Source of the DNA: Oasisia sp. SBJ-2009
Lineage: Eukaryota; Annelida; Polychaeta; Sabellida; Siboglinidae
NCBI GenBank assembly: GCA_964017155.1
Contig: OZ024865.1
Span: forward strand, 17,758,087-17,822,086
Direction: 5' to 3'
Length of the DNA: 64,000 nt
Part shown: positions 11,912 to 23,394 of the stretch, in pieces
How the letters are laid out: each line of letters begins with the position of its first letter
Position numbering within the stretch: the stretch's first letter is position 1
Notes under the pieces: model-generated
The model's input: the letters and a program-made list of their open reading frames with translations, nothing else
Told to the model about the DNA's origin: nothing
Database searches by the model: none
Position numbers and translations under genes: made by a program

Positions 11912-13540
11912 TCACATCATTTTCGGAGAGCCAGTGGAGTTGGAATGCGGGGTGAATATGTTGAAGGTAAACAACATGAAGGGTTTCTACATTGGGCTGA
12001 AGGAAGTGTGAGGACCCAAAAAGAAGGGACCTGGTCACCTGAAATCAACAGATGGAATGGAGACCTTCTATGAGAGCAAGAGAGTTGTTGCAAGATGGAG
12101 TTGAACACTTCCAGAAGCTACTCAACATCCCTGGTAACATAGATCACATCCCTAGCGATATGGATCACGAAGCTCTGGACAACATCCCGCAGCGCATTAC
12201 CAAGACAAGCTTCAATGAGATTCCAACCATAGATGAGATGGCTAGAGCAATCGTCATCCTGAAAGATGGCAAAGCACATGGAGGAGATGGAATTCCTGCA
12301 GAAGTAAGGAAGCACGGAGTAGACAATCTGTTCAGCAGATTGCATCAACTAATCACCAATGGCTGGGAGGTGGGATTTGTACCACAAGCATGGAAGGATG
12401 CCAGCATTGTAATCATCTACAAGAAAGGTGATCGAACAGACTGTGGGAACTACAGAGGAATCTCTCTTCTTTCCATAGCAGGCAAGATCTTCGCCAAGAC
12501 CCTCCTCAACAGATTATCTACCCACATAACATCAGAGGAAGTCCCGGAGACACAATGCGACTTCAGAGGAAACCGGAATACCGTGGGTATGATATTTTGT
12601 CTCAGACAGCTACAACGACAACTGCACATGGTAATTGTCAACTTCAGTAAGGCGTTCGATACAGTTGGGAGGACCGGGCTATGGCAGCTACTGAGGAAGT
12701 ATGGCTGCCCAGAGAAGTTCACAACAATGATCAAGGCTCTACCTACCAGAATTATGGCGAATGTTAGTGTTGGAGGGGAAGTCTCGGAATCGTTCAGTGT
12801 TACAAATGGGGTCAATCCAGGTTGTGTACTGGCCCCCGCACTCTTCTCTATCTTCCTATCAATAATGCTAGATGAGGCTTTCTGAGACATGGGGGATGGC
12901 GTCTACATACAGTCCAGGCAGAACGCTGACCTATTCAACGTCGCATACTTCAGAGCGAAGACCAAAACTACTCGAATACTAATGTGAGAGCTGCTATTTG
13001 CGGATGACAGTGCACTGGTTGTACACTCTGCTGAAGAGATGCAGAAAATAGTGGATGCTTCCGCCGATGCATTAAATAAGTTCGGCCTAAAGATTAACAT
13101 CAAGAATACCGAGGTGCTGTACCAACCCAACTCTACAAGAACCCGAGCGGAGGATATCATGGTTGATGGAAACAAGCTGAACTCTGTTCTGGAATTCACC
13201 TACCTCGGAAGCACTATATCAAGAAACAAGTAATGGATGCATTGACGATGAAATACAGAGGAAGATGGTCAAGGCTACTGCATCTTTCGGTCGACTACGT
13301 CAGAGACTCTGGAACAACCACCATGTGTCCATGCGGGTTAAAGGCAAGATGTACAGTGCAATCGTGCTGTCCACCCTCCTATACGGAGCCGAGGTCTGGA
13401 CATTGTACAGACGACAGGCGAAAAGGCTGCTTGAGGTGACATCTGCCTTCGATCTCGAGGATAACCTGGATGGACAACGTGACAAACAAGGAAATACTTG
13501 AACGGAAGGGCTGCCATCTATGGACGATTGTCTGATCAGT
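11912..13540 (+). pseudogene. LINE reverse-transcriptase relic spanning units 3-4
   Basis: Fourth copy of the same RT relic (RT core 12052-12885, FADD region from about 12990). Private changes include DGKAHGGDG instead of DGKAPGGDG. The LHAFMR segment is shortened to a deletion near 13430. It again ends exactly at the minisatellite. Confidence 0.85.
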
Positions 13541-16420
13541 TTTTCTTCAGGAGGAGAAAGATAGTGTAGACATCTGTACTAATTTTTTTTTTCTTCAGGA
13601 GGAAAAAGAGAATGTAGGCATGTGTACTAAATGTATTGTTTTTCTTCAGGAGGAGAAAGAGACTGTAGGCATGTGTACTAATTGCATTGTTTTTCTTCAG
13701 GAGGAGAAAGAGACTGTAGGCATGTGTACTAATTGTATTGTTTTTCTTCAGCAAGAGAAAGAGACCATAGGCATGTGTACTAATTGTATTGTGTTTATTC
13801 AGGAGGAGAAAGCGACTCTAGGCATGTGTACTAATTGTATTGTTTTTATTCAGCAGGAGAAAGAGACTGTAGGCATGTGTACTAACTGCATGGTTTTTCT
13901 TCTGGATGAGAAAGAGACTGTAGGCATGTGTACTAATTGCATTGTTTTTCTTCAGGAGGAGAAACAGACTGTAGCCATATGTACTAATTGCAGCATTATT
14001 TTTCTTCAGGAGGAGAAACAGACTGTAGGCATGTGTACTAATTGCATTGCTTTTCTTCAGGATGAGAGAGATACTGTAGGCTTGTGTACTAATTGTATTG
14101 TTTTTCTTCAGCAGGAGAAAGAGACCATAGGCATGTGTACTAATTGTATTGTTTTTATTTAGGAGGAGAAAGAGACTGTAGGCATGTGTACAAATTGTAT
14201 TGTATTTATTCAGCAGGAGAAAGAGACTCTAGGCATGTGTACTAATTGCATTGTTTTTCTTCAGTAGGAGATATAAACTGTAGACGTGTACTAATTGCAT
14301 TGTTTTTCCTCAGGAGGAGAAAGAGACTGTAGGCATGTGTACTAATTGCATTGTTTTCTTCAGGAGGAGAAAGAGACCGTAGGCATGTGTACTAATTGCA
14401 TTGTTTTCTTCAGGAGGAGAAAGAGACTGTAAGCATGTGTTCTAATTGCATTGTTTTCTTCAGGAGGAGAAAGACACTGTAGACATCTATTCTAATTGTA
14501 TTGTTTTTCTTCAGGAGGAGAAAGAGACTGTAGGCATGTGTACTAATTGTATTGTTTTTTTAGAAGGAGAAATTCACTGTAGACATATGTACTAATTGTA
14601 TTGTTTTTCTTCAGGAGGAGAAAGAGACCGTAGGCATGTGTACTAATTGCATTGTTTTCTTCAGGAGGAGAAAGAGACTGTAGGCATGTGTACTAATTGC
14701 ATTTTTTCTTCAGGAGGAGAAAGAGACTGTAGAGATGTATACTAATTGTATTGTTTTTCTTCAGGAGGAGAAAAAGAGTGTAGGCATGTGTACTAATTGT
14801 ATTGTTTTTTTTAGAAGGAAAAATTGACTGTAGACATATGTACTAATTGTATTGTTTTTCTTCAGGAGGAGAAAGAGACTGTAGGCAAGTGTACTAATTG
14901 TATTGTTTTTCTTCAGGAGGAGAAAGACACTGTAGTCATGTGTACTAATTGTATACTTTTTCTTCAGGAGGAGAAAGACACTGTAGGCATGTATACTAAT
15001 TGCATTGTTTTTCTTCAGGAGGAGAAACAGACTGTAGCCATATGTACTAAATGCAGCATTATTTTTCTTGAGGAGGAGAAACAGACTGTAGGTATGTGTA
15101 CTAATTGTATTGCTTGTATTTAGGAGGAGAAAGAGTCTGTAGGCATGTGTACTAATTGTATTGTTTTTCTTCAGCAGGAGAAAGAGACCGTAGGCATGTG
15201 TACTAATTGTATTGTTTTTATTTAGGAGGAGAAAGTGTCTGTAGATATGTGTATAAATTGTATTTGTTTTTATTCAGCAGGAGAAAGAGACTGTAGGCAT
15301 GTGTCCTAACTGTATTGTTTTTCCTCAGGGGAGAAAGAGACTGAAGGCATGTGTACTAATTGCATTGATTTTGCTCAGGAGCAGAAAGAGACCATAGGCA
15401 TGTGTACTAATTGCATTGTTTTCTTCAGGAGGAGAAAGAGACTGTAGACGTACTAATTGTATTGTATTTCTTCAGCAGGAGAAAGAGACTGTAGGCAAGT
15501 GTGCTAATTGTATTGTTTTTCTTTAGGAGGAGAAAAACACTGTAATCATGTGTACTAATTGTAGTTTTTCTTCAGGAGGAGAAAGATACTGTAGTCATTT
15601 GTACTAGTAGCATTGGTTTTCTTCAGGAGGAGAAACATACTTTAGGCATGTGTACTAATTGCATTGTTTTCTTCAGGAGTAGAAACAGACTTTAGACATG
15701 TGTACTAATTGCATTGTTTTTTCTTCAGGAGGAGAAAGAAACTGCAGGCATTTGTACTAATGGCATTGTTTTTCTTCAGGAGGAGAAAGAGACTGTAAAC
15801 ATGTGTACTAATTGCATTGTTTTTTTTTCAGGAGGAGAAAGAGACTGACGACGTGTGTACTAACTTTATTGTTTTTCTTCTGGATGAGAAAGAGACAGTA
15901 GGCATGTGTACTAATTGCAATGTTTTTCTTCAGGAGGAGAAAGAGACTGTTGGCCTGTGTACTAATGTTATTGTTTTTCCTTCAGATGGAGAAAGAGACT
16001 GTAGACATGTGTACTAATTGTATTGGAGAAAGAGATTGTATATATTTGTACTAATGTTATTGTTTTTCTTCAGGAGGAGAAAGAGACTGAGGTCATGTGA
16101 ACTAATTATATTGTTTTTCTTCACGAGAAGAAAGAGACTGTAGTCATGTGAACTAATTCCATTGTTTTTCTTCAGGAGGAGAAAGAGACTGTATACACGT
16201 GTACTAATTGCATTTTACTTTCTTCAGGAGGAGAAAGAGACTGTAGACATGTGTACTAATTGCATTGGAGAAAGAGACTGTGACAGTGACATTTGTGCTA
16301 ATGTTATTGTTTTCTTCACGAGGAGAAAGATACTGTTGACAGGTGTACTAGTTTTGATTGTTTTTCTTCGGGAGGAGAATGAAATTGTAAACGTGTACCA
16401 ATTTCAAACTTTTTCTTCAG
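13541..16420 (+). repeat. 51-bp minisatellite, expanded array in unit 4
   Basis: About 2.9 kb, over 50 units of the same 51-bp family, with its own set of variants (TTTTTATTCAGCAGGAG, short GTTTTCTTCAG units, 14-nt insertions). The order of variants does not match units 1-3, so this array expanded on its own. TACTAAT and pyrimidine-CAG are retained in most units. Confidence 0.95.
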
Positions 16421-16542
16421 ATAGAGAAGTAATAGTTACTGTGTTTCTTCAGGTTGAATACAAGATCATGCACTTTTTCAGGAAGAGTATATGATGTTAG
16501 ACAGCATGTACAACTAGTAGTAATTATTGTTCTTTATTACAG

Positions 16543-16683
16543 GTGGACTACGAGATGAGAGACAATGTGTACATGAAGGAGAAGAAGCCTCTGAACGAGT
16601 GGGAGGAGGACTTGAAGTCCCTGGAGGAGGAGTACAACCATAACAGGGAGGACTGGCGCATCACATGGGGAAAACAGGAAGAG
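16543..16683 (+). CDS. exon a, best-preserved copy (internal exon of a putative laminin-like gene)
   Basis: Internal exon, 141 bp, phase 0 at both ends, between TTCTTTATTACAG and GTATGTTATG. It reads VDYEMRDNVYMKEKK, PLNEWEEDLKSLEEEYN, HNREDWRITWGKQEE. This is the only one of four copies with a strong donor and a length divisible by three, so it is the best candidate for the working exon. It lies about 120 bp downstream of the 51-bp minisatellite. The peptide is charged and probably helical; I recognise no domain. The link to a laminin-like gene rests on exon b and the EGF-like exon at 21.6 kb. No intact exon b follows it inside the window. Confidence 0.5.
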
Positions 16684-16739
16684 GTATGTTATGTTGTCAT
16701 CCTGCCACACAAAAGTATTTGTTCTAATTTCTATCATAT

Positions 16740-18850
16740 CTAGTGAAATATTTTTTCAATCACAGCTGGAGAAGTACTTGTTCTACCACTGCTGGTGAAA
16801 TCTGTGTTCCATCGCAAATACCTGGTAGACAAGAACTTCTTCCATTGCAGCTGGTCAACTGCTTCTTCCATTGCAGGTGGTCAAGTACTTTTTCCATCAC
16901 ACCTGGTCAATGTTTGTTCCATAATATCTGGTCTGGTCAAGTACATCTACCATTGCAGCTGCTCAAGTAATTCTTCCATTATAGCTGGTGGAGTACTTCT
17001 TCCGTCACAGCTGGTCAGATAGTTGTTCCATAATATCTGGTCTGGTCAAGTAATTGTTCCGTTGCAGCTGATCAAGTACTTGTTCCATCATAGCTGCTCA
17101 AGTTCTTCTTCCAACACAGCAGGTCATTAATTTGTTCCGTAATATCTGATCTGGTCAAGTACTTCTTCAATTGCAGCTAATCAAGTACTTCTTCCATTGA
17201 GGCTGTTCAAATACTTCTTCCATCACAGCTGATCATGTATTTGTTCCATAATATCTGGTCTGGTCAAGTACTTCGTTCATTGCTGCAGGTCAAGTATTTC
17301 TACCATTGAGGCCTGTAAATTACATCTTCGGTCACATTTATTTATGTATTTATTTGTTCAATAATAGCTGGTCCAGTCAAGTACTTCTTTTATTGGTCAT
17401 GTACTTTTCCATTCTAGCTAGTTATGTACTTCCATCACAGCTGGTCAACTGATTATTTCATCACACCTGGTCATATATTTGTTCCATAATGTCTTATTTT
17501 GTCAAGTACTTCTTCCATTGCAGACAGTCAAGTGCTTGTTCCATAACTACTGGTCAACTACTTATTCCATCACAGATGGTCAAGAACTTCTTCCATAATG
17601 TCTGTTGTGATCAAGTACTCTTCCAATGCTAGTGTTGATGCACTTGACCCATCACTGCTAGACGAATGATTGTTCCATCGGAGTTTATAAAGTACTTGTT
17701 CCATCAAAGCTGGATAGAGCTTCTTCCATCACTGCTATTGAAATAGCTGTTCCACCATTGCAGGTCAAGTACTTGTTTCATAACAATTGGTCAACTGCTT
17801 GTTCCATCGCTAGTGGTCAACTATTTGTTCCATCGCCTCTAGTCAAGTTTGTTCCATCGCCTCTAGTCAAGTACTTTTTTTTAAATCTGTTCATTCACAG
17901 GTGGTCATATATTTGTTCCATAACAGCTGGTCAGGTTCTTTTTATGTCATACATAGTCAAGGAGTTGTTCCCCACAATTGGCAAGGTTATTGTTCCATCA
18001 CAGCTGGTCAAATAACTGTTCCATTGCAACTAGTTCCATTGTAGTACTTATTCCATATCAGCTGTTCCATCACAACTCGTCAAATACAGGTGGTCACATA
18101 CTTTTACCATTGCTGCTTATCAAGTATTGCTTTATTGCAGCTGGTCAAGTAATTGCTTTATTACAACTGGTCAAGTGTTTATTCCACTACAACTGGTTAT
18201 GTACTTGTTCCATAACACTTGGTCAATTATTTATTCCATCACAGCTGGTCAACTACTTGTTCTATCACAGCTGGTCAACTACTTGTTCTATCACAGCTGG
18301 TCCAGTATTTTTTCCATCACAACTGGTGGTGTATTTGTTCCATCGCAGCTGGTGAACTACTTGGTCTATCACAGCTGGTCAAGTACTTGTTCTATCACAT
18401 GGTGTGACAGAACCAACTGGAATGGAACATAAAATCAATCTGCTCTATTAGAACAACTACGTGACAAGTTGGAATAAATACAGCTTACTTGTTTCCTCAC
18501 AGCTGGTCAAGTACATGTTCTACCACAGCTGGTCCAGTATTTGTTCCATCACAACTTGCAGTGTAGTTGTCCCGTCACAGCTGGTCAAGTAATTGTCCAT
18601 TCACAGCTGGTCATATACTTGTTCAATCACAGCTGATCAATTAGTTGTTAATTCATAGCTGATCAAGCACTTATTCCATCTACATGGTTAGCTATTTGTT
18701 CCAACTTGTCATGTAGTTGTTGTAATAGAGCAGATTGAGTTGTGTTCCATTCCAGGTGGTTCCGTCTCACCATGTCAAATAGTTGTTCCATCACGTCAGA
18801 TCAACTACATGTTCGACCACAGCTGATCAAGTACCCGTTGCAATGCAGCG
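16740..18850 (+). repeat. 26-bp minisatellite, plus orientation
   Basis: Diverged tandem units of about 26 bp (variants 26-30), typical unit TTCTATCACAGCTGGTCAAC plus TACTTG. Divergence is highest at the left and lowest around 18240-18400. The same family recurs in reverse complement at 21818-22985. ORFs through it are repeat by-products. Confidence 0.9.
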
Positions 18851-19519
18851 TTGTCAATACTCGGCTGGTATGCCGCCATACCCGCTAGCTCAGCCACTGT
18901 GCAACAGTCACACTGAACTTCTTTGGGAGTAATACTTGCCAGTCGTGACGGCCTTCCTGCAACCCTTCTCCAGTAAAGTCACTGAACTGTTTTCCAAAAT
19001 GATCCGTGATATGCACGGTGAGTTCGGCTGTGTCGCATATCACACGTCTGGCTTCGTCTTGAATTATGAGTTTGGTAAAGTCTGACGCCAGCCTGTCTAG
19101 TCTTGTTTCAGTGCTGTGAGCTTTTCGGCACATAGCATGGAGGATGGTGATGCGCTGACGCTTCAATTCACCTCGGCGATGATCACTATTGAATAATATG
19201 CCAGCTTATGTGGCGAGTCGGTCGCGGTCGCGATAGCTGTTTGTGTAACCCCTTTAATTCCAGTGCATAAGACTGTTTGTTTAAAAAGAGTCGCGATAAC
19301 CGCCATGTGTTTTGTGCCAAAACGCAATACATCCTATTTATCCAATCAGTGACATTTAAAAGACATACCTTTCCAACCTTGCCAATCCACCATAGTTCCG
19401 GTATATCAATCAATTTGATGATAACTGGATTTGTTTATTGACGTTGAGATCAGTCAATACTTTTGTGTTGATTCATCTCTCAGCTTGGTTTCTAAGGTTT
19501 CAGGTATACTAGAAGTTAC

Positions 19520-19525
<6 letters not shown>
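18851..19525 (-). other. unassigned stretch with a 93-codon minus-strand ORF
   Basis: A minus-strand ORF at 19166-18885 contains ETRLDRLASDFTKLIIQDE and FTGEGLQEGRHDWQVLLP, without repeat character. It might be a decayed mobile-element fragment or chance; I recognise no family. Nothing else is supported here. Confidence 0.2.

Positions 19526-19570
<45 letters not shown>
19526..19570. repeat. (TA)n tract, left flank of the TIR element pair
   Basis: Simple TA repeat, matched by (TA)n at 20403-20461 and 21264-21337, so every TIR-element end abuts (TA)n. Confidence 0.95.
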
Positions 19571-19574
<4 letters not shown>

Positions 19575-20402
19575 CTAAAGGCAGCTTATGCCGACCAGTG
19601 CCTAGAGGACCGGATTATGTAGACCACACGTATTTTTTTATTTAATATATTTTCCAAAGATGTAAAACTGGAACATTGTTTCTAATACTAATGTTTCACA
19701 CATAATGAAAGTTCATCAAAATATATCAATAAATCAGGTATATGCAAACAAATCGGTCTACATAAAACCGCGTATCCATAGATGCCGATTTATGTAGACC
19801 GGAGCAACGCCGGAAGCTGCATTATATTTAGTTAGCCTTTTTTGCGGTAGATGCCGAATCTAGCTATGTTGTGATACATGTTTATGCAGAAAATTTAACA
19901 ATTTAGTGAATACCGTAAAATTAATTGCCGAATACCAACGGCAACACCAACATTCGAAGGATCTATCAGTCCAAAACAAAGACAAAATGCAAGTTTTACT
20001 AATTTACACATAATAATATAGCCTTTTGCATCAGTATGAAGCATATGATACACTGAACACAAAACTCCAACCCTTCGTTCGATATATACCATAAATATAT
20101 ATTTATAAGAACGTTGACCCAGTACACATAACCCGGCACACAATATACTCAAAAATATGCACGGCGCTGGAGAAAACATGCTCAAAATCACTTAAGATGT
20201 TGTTCATTTAGAAATTAATTATGCACAGTACTTCACTGTCATATGAACTGTGTGCACAAGCAATGGTACTGATCAATTCAATTGTGTTAGTTGTGAACTA
20301 ACACGTCGCATCTTTATGTAGACCGGTTTTGGTCTACATAAAACAGCAGTCTACATAAGGCGGTCCTATCTGCATAATCGGTCGACATAGGCTGCCTTTA
20401 GG
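19571..20402. mobile_element. non-autonomous TIR element, copy 1
   Basis: An 0.83-kb element inserted in (TA)n. The left end is CCTAAAGGCAGCTTATGCCG; the right end reads, in reverse complement, CCTAAAGGCAGCCTATGTCG. TATGTAGACC or its complement recurs in the subterminal regions (about 19615, 19755, 19791, 20315, 20331, with a variant near 20348), like multiple transposase-binding sites. No transposase is encoded. TA flanks fit a Tc1/mariner-like target, but the (TA)n context prevents defining the duplication. Confidence 0.8.
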
Positions 20403-20403
20403 A

Positions 20404-20461
<58 letters not shown>

Positions 20462-20464
<3 letters not shown>

Positions 20465-21263
20465 CCGAAAGCCAGCTTATGCCGACCAGTGCCTAGAGGA
20501 CCGGATTATGTAGATCATACTTTTTTTTTATTTAATACATTTTCCAAAGATGTAAAACTGGAACATTTTTTCTAATACTAATGTTTAACAAATAATGAAA
20601 GTTCATCAAAATATTTCAATAAATAAGGTATATGCAAAAAAGTCGGTCTACATAAAACCGCGTATGCATAGATGCCGATTTAGGTAGACCGGAGCAACGC
20701 TGGAAGCTGCGTATATTTAGTTAGCCATTTTTGCGATAGACGCCGAATCTAGTAAACAGTAAAACAGTGTTGAGAAATGTAAACTAAGTTGAAGCCCAAA
20801 TTATGTTTGTTCATGGAATGTATCGATGTGATAACAACAAAGACCAAATGCAAGTTTGACTATTTTACACATAATAATATAGCCGTTTGCATCACTATGA
20901 AGCATATCATACACTGAACACGAAACTCCAACCCTTCGTTTGGTATATACCATAAATATAGATTTATAAGAACTTTGATCTGGTACACACAACCCGGCAC
21001 ACAATATATTGTATAATATGCACGGTGCTGGAGAAAACATGCTCAAAATCACTAAAGATGTTGTTCATTTAAAAATTAATTACGCACAGTACTTCACTGT
21101 CATATGAACTGTGTGCATAAGCAATGGTACTGATCAAATCAATTGTGTTAGTTGTGAACTAACACGTCGAATCTATATGTAGACCAGTTTTTGTCTACAT
21201 GAAACAGCGGTCTACATAAGCCGGTCCTATATGCATAATCGGTCGACATAAGCTGCCTTTAGG
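20462..21263. mobile_element. non-autonomous TIR element, copy 2
   Basis: Second copy, similar to copy 1 along its length and in the same orientation. The left end AAGCCGAAAGCCAGCTTATG has two changes against copy 1. The right TIR in reverse complement is CCTAAAGGCAGCTTATGTCG. (TA)n separates the copies at 20403-20461 and follows at 21264-21337. A region near 20760-20830 differs from copy 1. Confidence 0.8.
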
Positions 21264-21294
21264 AGTATATATATATATGTATATATATATATAT

Positions 21295-21333
<39 letters not shown>

Positions 21334-21337
21334 TAGT

Positions 21338-21420
21338 GCTGTCCTCAGGACTGTTCAAAGCACTTTACTTCCCTGGCAGACCTGTTCAATCTAACACCAT
21401 CTCTGCTTCTCTGGGAAGAA
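21338..21420 (-). mobile_element. SINE fragment, tail region
   Basis: GTTCAAAGCACTTTACTTCC and CAGACCTGTTCAATCTAACA match, with changes, the body of the SINE at 23930-24262. Only this internal part is present. Confidence 0.6.
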
Positions 21421-21629
21421 TGAATAGCTTCATGTCGCAGAAAGAAAGCCATTTATCCTAGAAAATTATTTTTATTTGTTCAATGGTTTCATCACAAAAT
21501 ATTTATACATTTGCACAAAAAGCCAGCACATCCACATATATATATGTCAGATACGAATGATTTCTCATGAATTGCTTCTAAGATAAAACAAGTTGTAATC
21601 AGCTTTAAGTTGAATGTTCTATCTTCCAG

Positions 21630-21756
21630 AATGGAACTGTCAAACTGAGCTTGACACCCCTGGGAGGTGCTCTGGATGCAGTCTGTCCAACATACACTTC
21701 ACTCTGCCATTGTCAAAGCAACATTGGAGGACACAAGTGTGACAGACCAGACGATG
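21630..21756 (+). CDS. laminin-type EGF-like exon
   Basis: A 127-bp block between TTCTATCTTCCAG and GTTAGT. It reads NGTVKLSLTPLGGALDAV, then CPTYTSLCHCQSN, IGGHKCDRPDDG, with C-x6-C-x-C and a G-x-x-C-D ending as in laminin-type EGF-like modules. It ends in phase 1. On plus, downstream of exon a, it probably belongs to the same extracellular-matrix gene, where laminin beta chains have LE modules after domain IV. Splice sites look good; connection to exon a is inferred. No further exon is recognised before 23 kb. Confidence 0.55.
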
Positions 21757-21817
21757 GTTAGTTTGTGCACCAGTTGGAACATCTCAGCAATGAGGCAGAG
21801 TTTACCTCTCAGGTATC

Positions 21818-22985
21818 TGTGAGTGAACAAGTACTGGACCCTGCTGTGACAGAACAAGTACTGGACCAGATGAGATAGAACAAGTACTGGACCAGATGAG
21901 ATAGAACAAGTACTGGACCAGATGAGATAGAACAAGTACTGGACCAGATGAGATAGAACAAGTACTGGACCAGATGAGATAGAACAAGTACTGGACCAGG
22001 TGAGATAGAACAAGTACTGGACCAGATGAGATAGAACAAGTACTGGACCCAGCTGTGACAGAACAAGTACTGGACCAGATGAGATAGAACAAGTACTGGA
22101 CCAGATGAGATAGAACAAGTACTGGACCAGATGAGATAGAACAAGTACTGGACCAGATGAGATAGAACAAGTACTGGACCAGATGAGATAGAACAAGTAC
22201 TGGACCAGATGAGATAGAACAAGTACTGGACCAGATGAGATAAAACAAGTACTGGACCAGATGAGATAGAACAAGTACTGGACCAGCTGTGATAGAACAA
22301 GTACTGGACCCAGCTGTGATAAAACAAGTACTGGACCAGATGAGATAGAACAAGTACTGGACCAGATGAGATAGAACAAGTACTGGACCAGCTGTGATAG
22401 AACAAGTACTGGACCCAGCTGTGATAAAACAAGTACTGGACCAGATGAGATAGAACAAGTACTGGACCAGATGAGATAGAACAAGTACTGGACCAGATGA
22501 GATAGAACAAGTACTGGGCCGGCTGTGATCAAACAAGTACTGGACCAGATGAGATAGAACAAGTACTGGACCAGATGAGATAGAACAAGTACTGGACCAG
22601 ATGAGATAGAACAAGTACTGGACCAGATGAGATAGAACAAGTACTGGACCAGCTGTGATAGAACAAGTACTGGACCAGATGAGATAGAACAAGTACTGGA
22701 CCAGCTGTGATAGAACAAGTACTGGACCCAGCTGTGATAAAACAAGTACTGGACCAGATGAGATAGAACAAGTACTGGACCGGCTGTGATAAAACAAGTA
22801 CTGGACCAGATGAGATAGAACAAGTACTGGGCCGGCTGTGATAAAACAAGTACTGGACCAGCTGTGATAGAACAAGTACTGGACCAGCTGTGATGAAACA
22901 AGTACTGGACCAGCTGTGATAGAACAAGTATTGGGCCAGCTGTGATAAAACAAGTACTGGACCAGCTGTGATAAAACAAGTACTG
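21818..22985 (-). repeat. 26-bp minisatellite, inverted array
   Basis: About 45 units of AACAAGTACTGGACCAGATG plus AGATAG with a second variant (AGCTGTGATAG), much more homogeneous than the array at 16.7-18.85 kb. The reverse complement gives TTCTATCACAGCTGGTCCAG, the same family. Three minus frames are open for 230-480 codons only because the period shifts frame in a 26-codon cycle. Confidence 0.95.
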
Positions 22986-23394
22986 GATTAACAATTTGAA
23001 ACACTGCATTTGGACAGTTCGAAATCTAGCAAAATTTGAATTTAAAAAGGCGACAACAGAAAGCATAAACAACCTATTCATTAGCAATTTAACGCGCCAA
23101 ATTAAAGTAGATTCAAAAAGATTTGATATATTAACGTTCAACAGTTATTGGTGCAGAAATAATGTTGCATACACTCCAGACGGAAATGCCATAAGGTTAT
23201 TATACCGATTGCATCCGCCGTAAATAGTATGTCACTTGAAGAGCACTCTGCTTGGTAGAAGCTGGTGGTAGGATTCCCCTGCTCCCTCAGAGCAAGCTCA
23301 TCCAGTTGTATGTATATACGTGTGAATGTATGTGTATGGGTGTATGTATGTGTATATATATGTGTGTGTATATATATATATATATATACATAAT

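Larger units (their letters stand above)
1..12984 (+). repeat. 4.3-kb tandem repeat, three copies plus a partial fourth
   Basis: The sequence at position 1 recurs at 4313, 8626 and 12985, giving copies at 1-4312, 4313-8625 and 8626-12984. The window opens inside a unit, so the array extends to the left. Each unit holds the 3' part of a LINE reverse-transcriptase relic, a 51-bp minisatellite, exon a, short 26-bp-type repeats, exon b, about 440 bp of unassigned DNA and the 5' part of the RT relic. Copy 3 is about 46 bp longer because of one extra minisatellite unit. Copies 1 and 2 share an extra G in the RT relic (...CTCGGGAAGC...), while copies 3 and 4 share AAGAATACC instead of AAGAAGACC, so the pairs 1/2 and 3/4 look like sisters. 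The fourth copy (from 12985) keeps the RT tail and exon a, but has a longer, different array and lacks exon b. Confidence 0.95.

Noticed and set aside
566..16420. 17-residue-repeat ORFs in the 51-bp array, open on both strands
   Set aside because: A period divisible by three keeps frames open; stops occur at random units. RNA effects are considered instead.
19895..21052. Paired minus ORFs (MILSMFSPAPCI...) in the two TIR elements
   Set aside because: Short, with frames ending differently; no transposase motif, so shared ancestry of non-coding sequence suffices.
21699..23141. Overlapping minus-strand ORFs up to 480 codons (SSTCSISSGPVLVLSHLVQY repeats)
   Set aside because: They only read through the 26-bp array, in three frames at once; no start context, splice or domain support.
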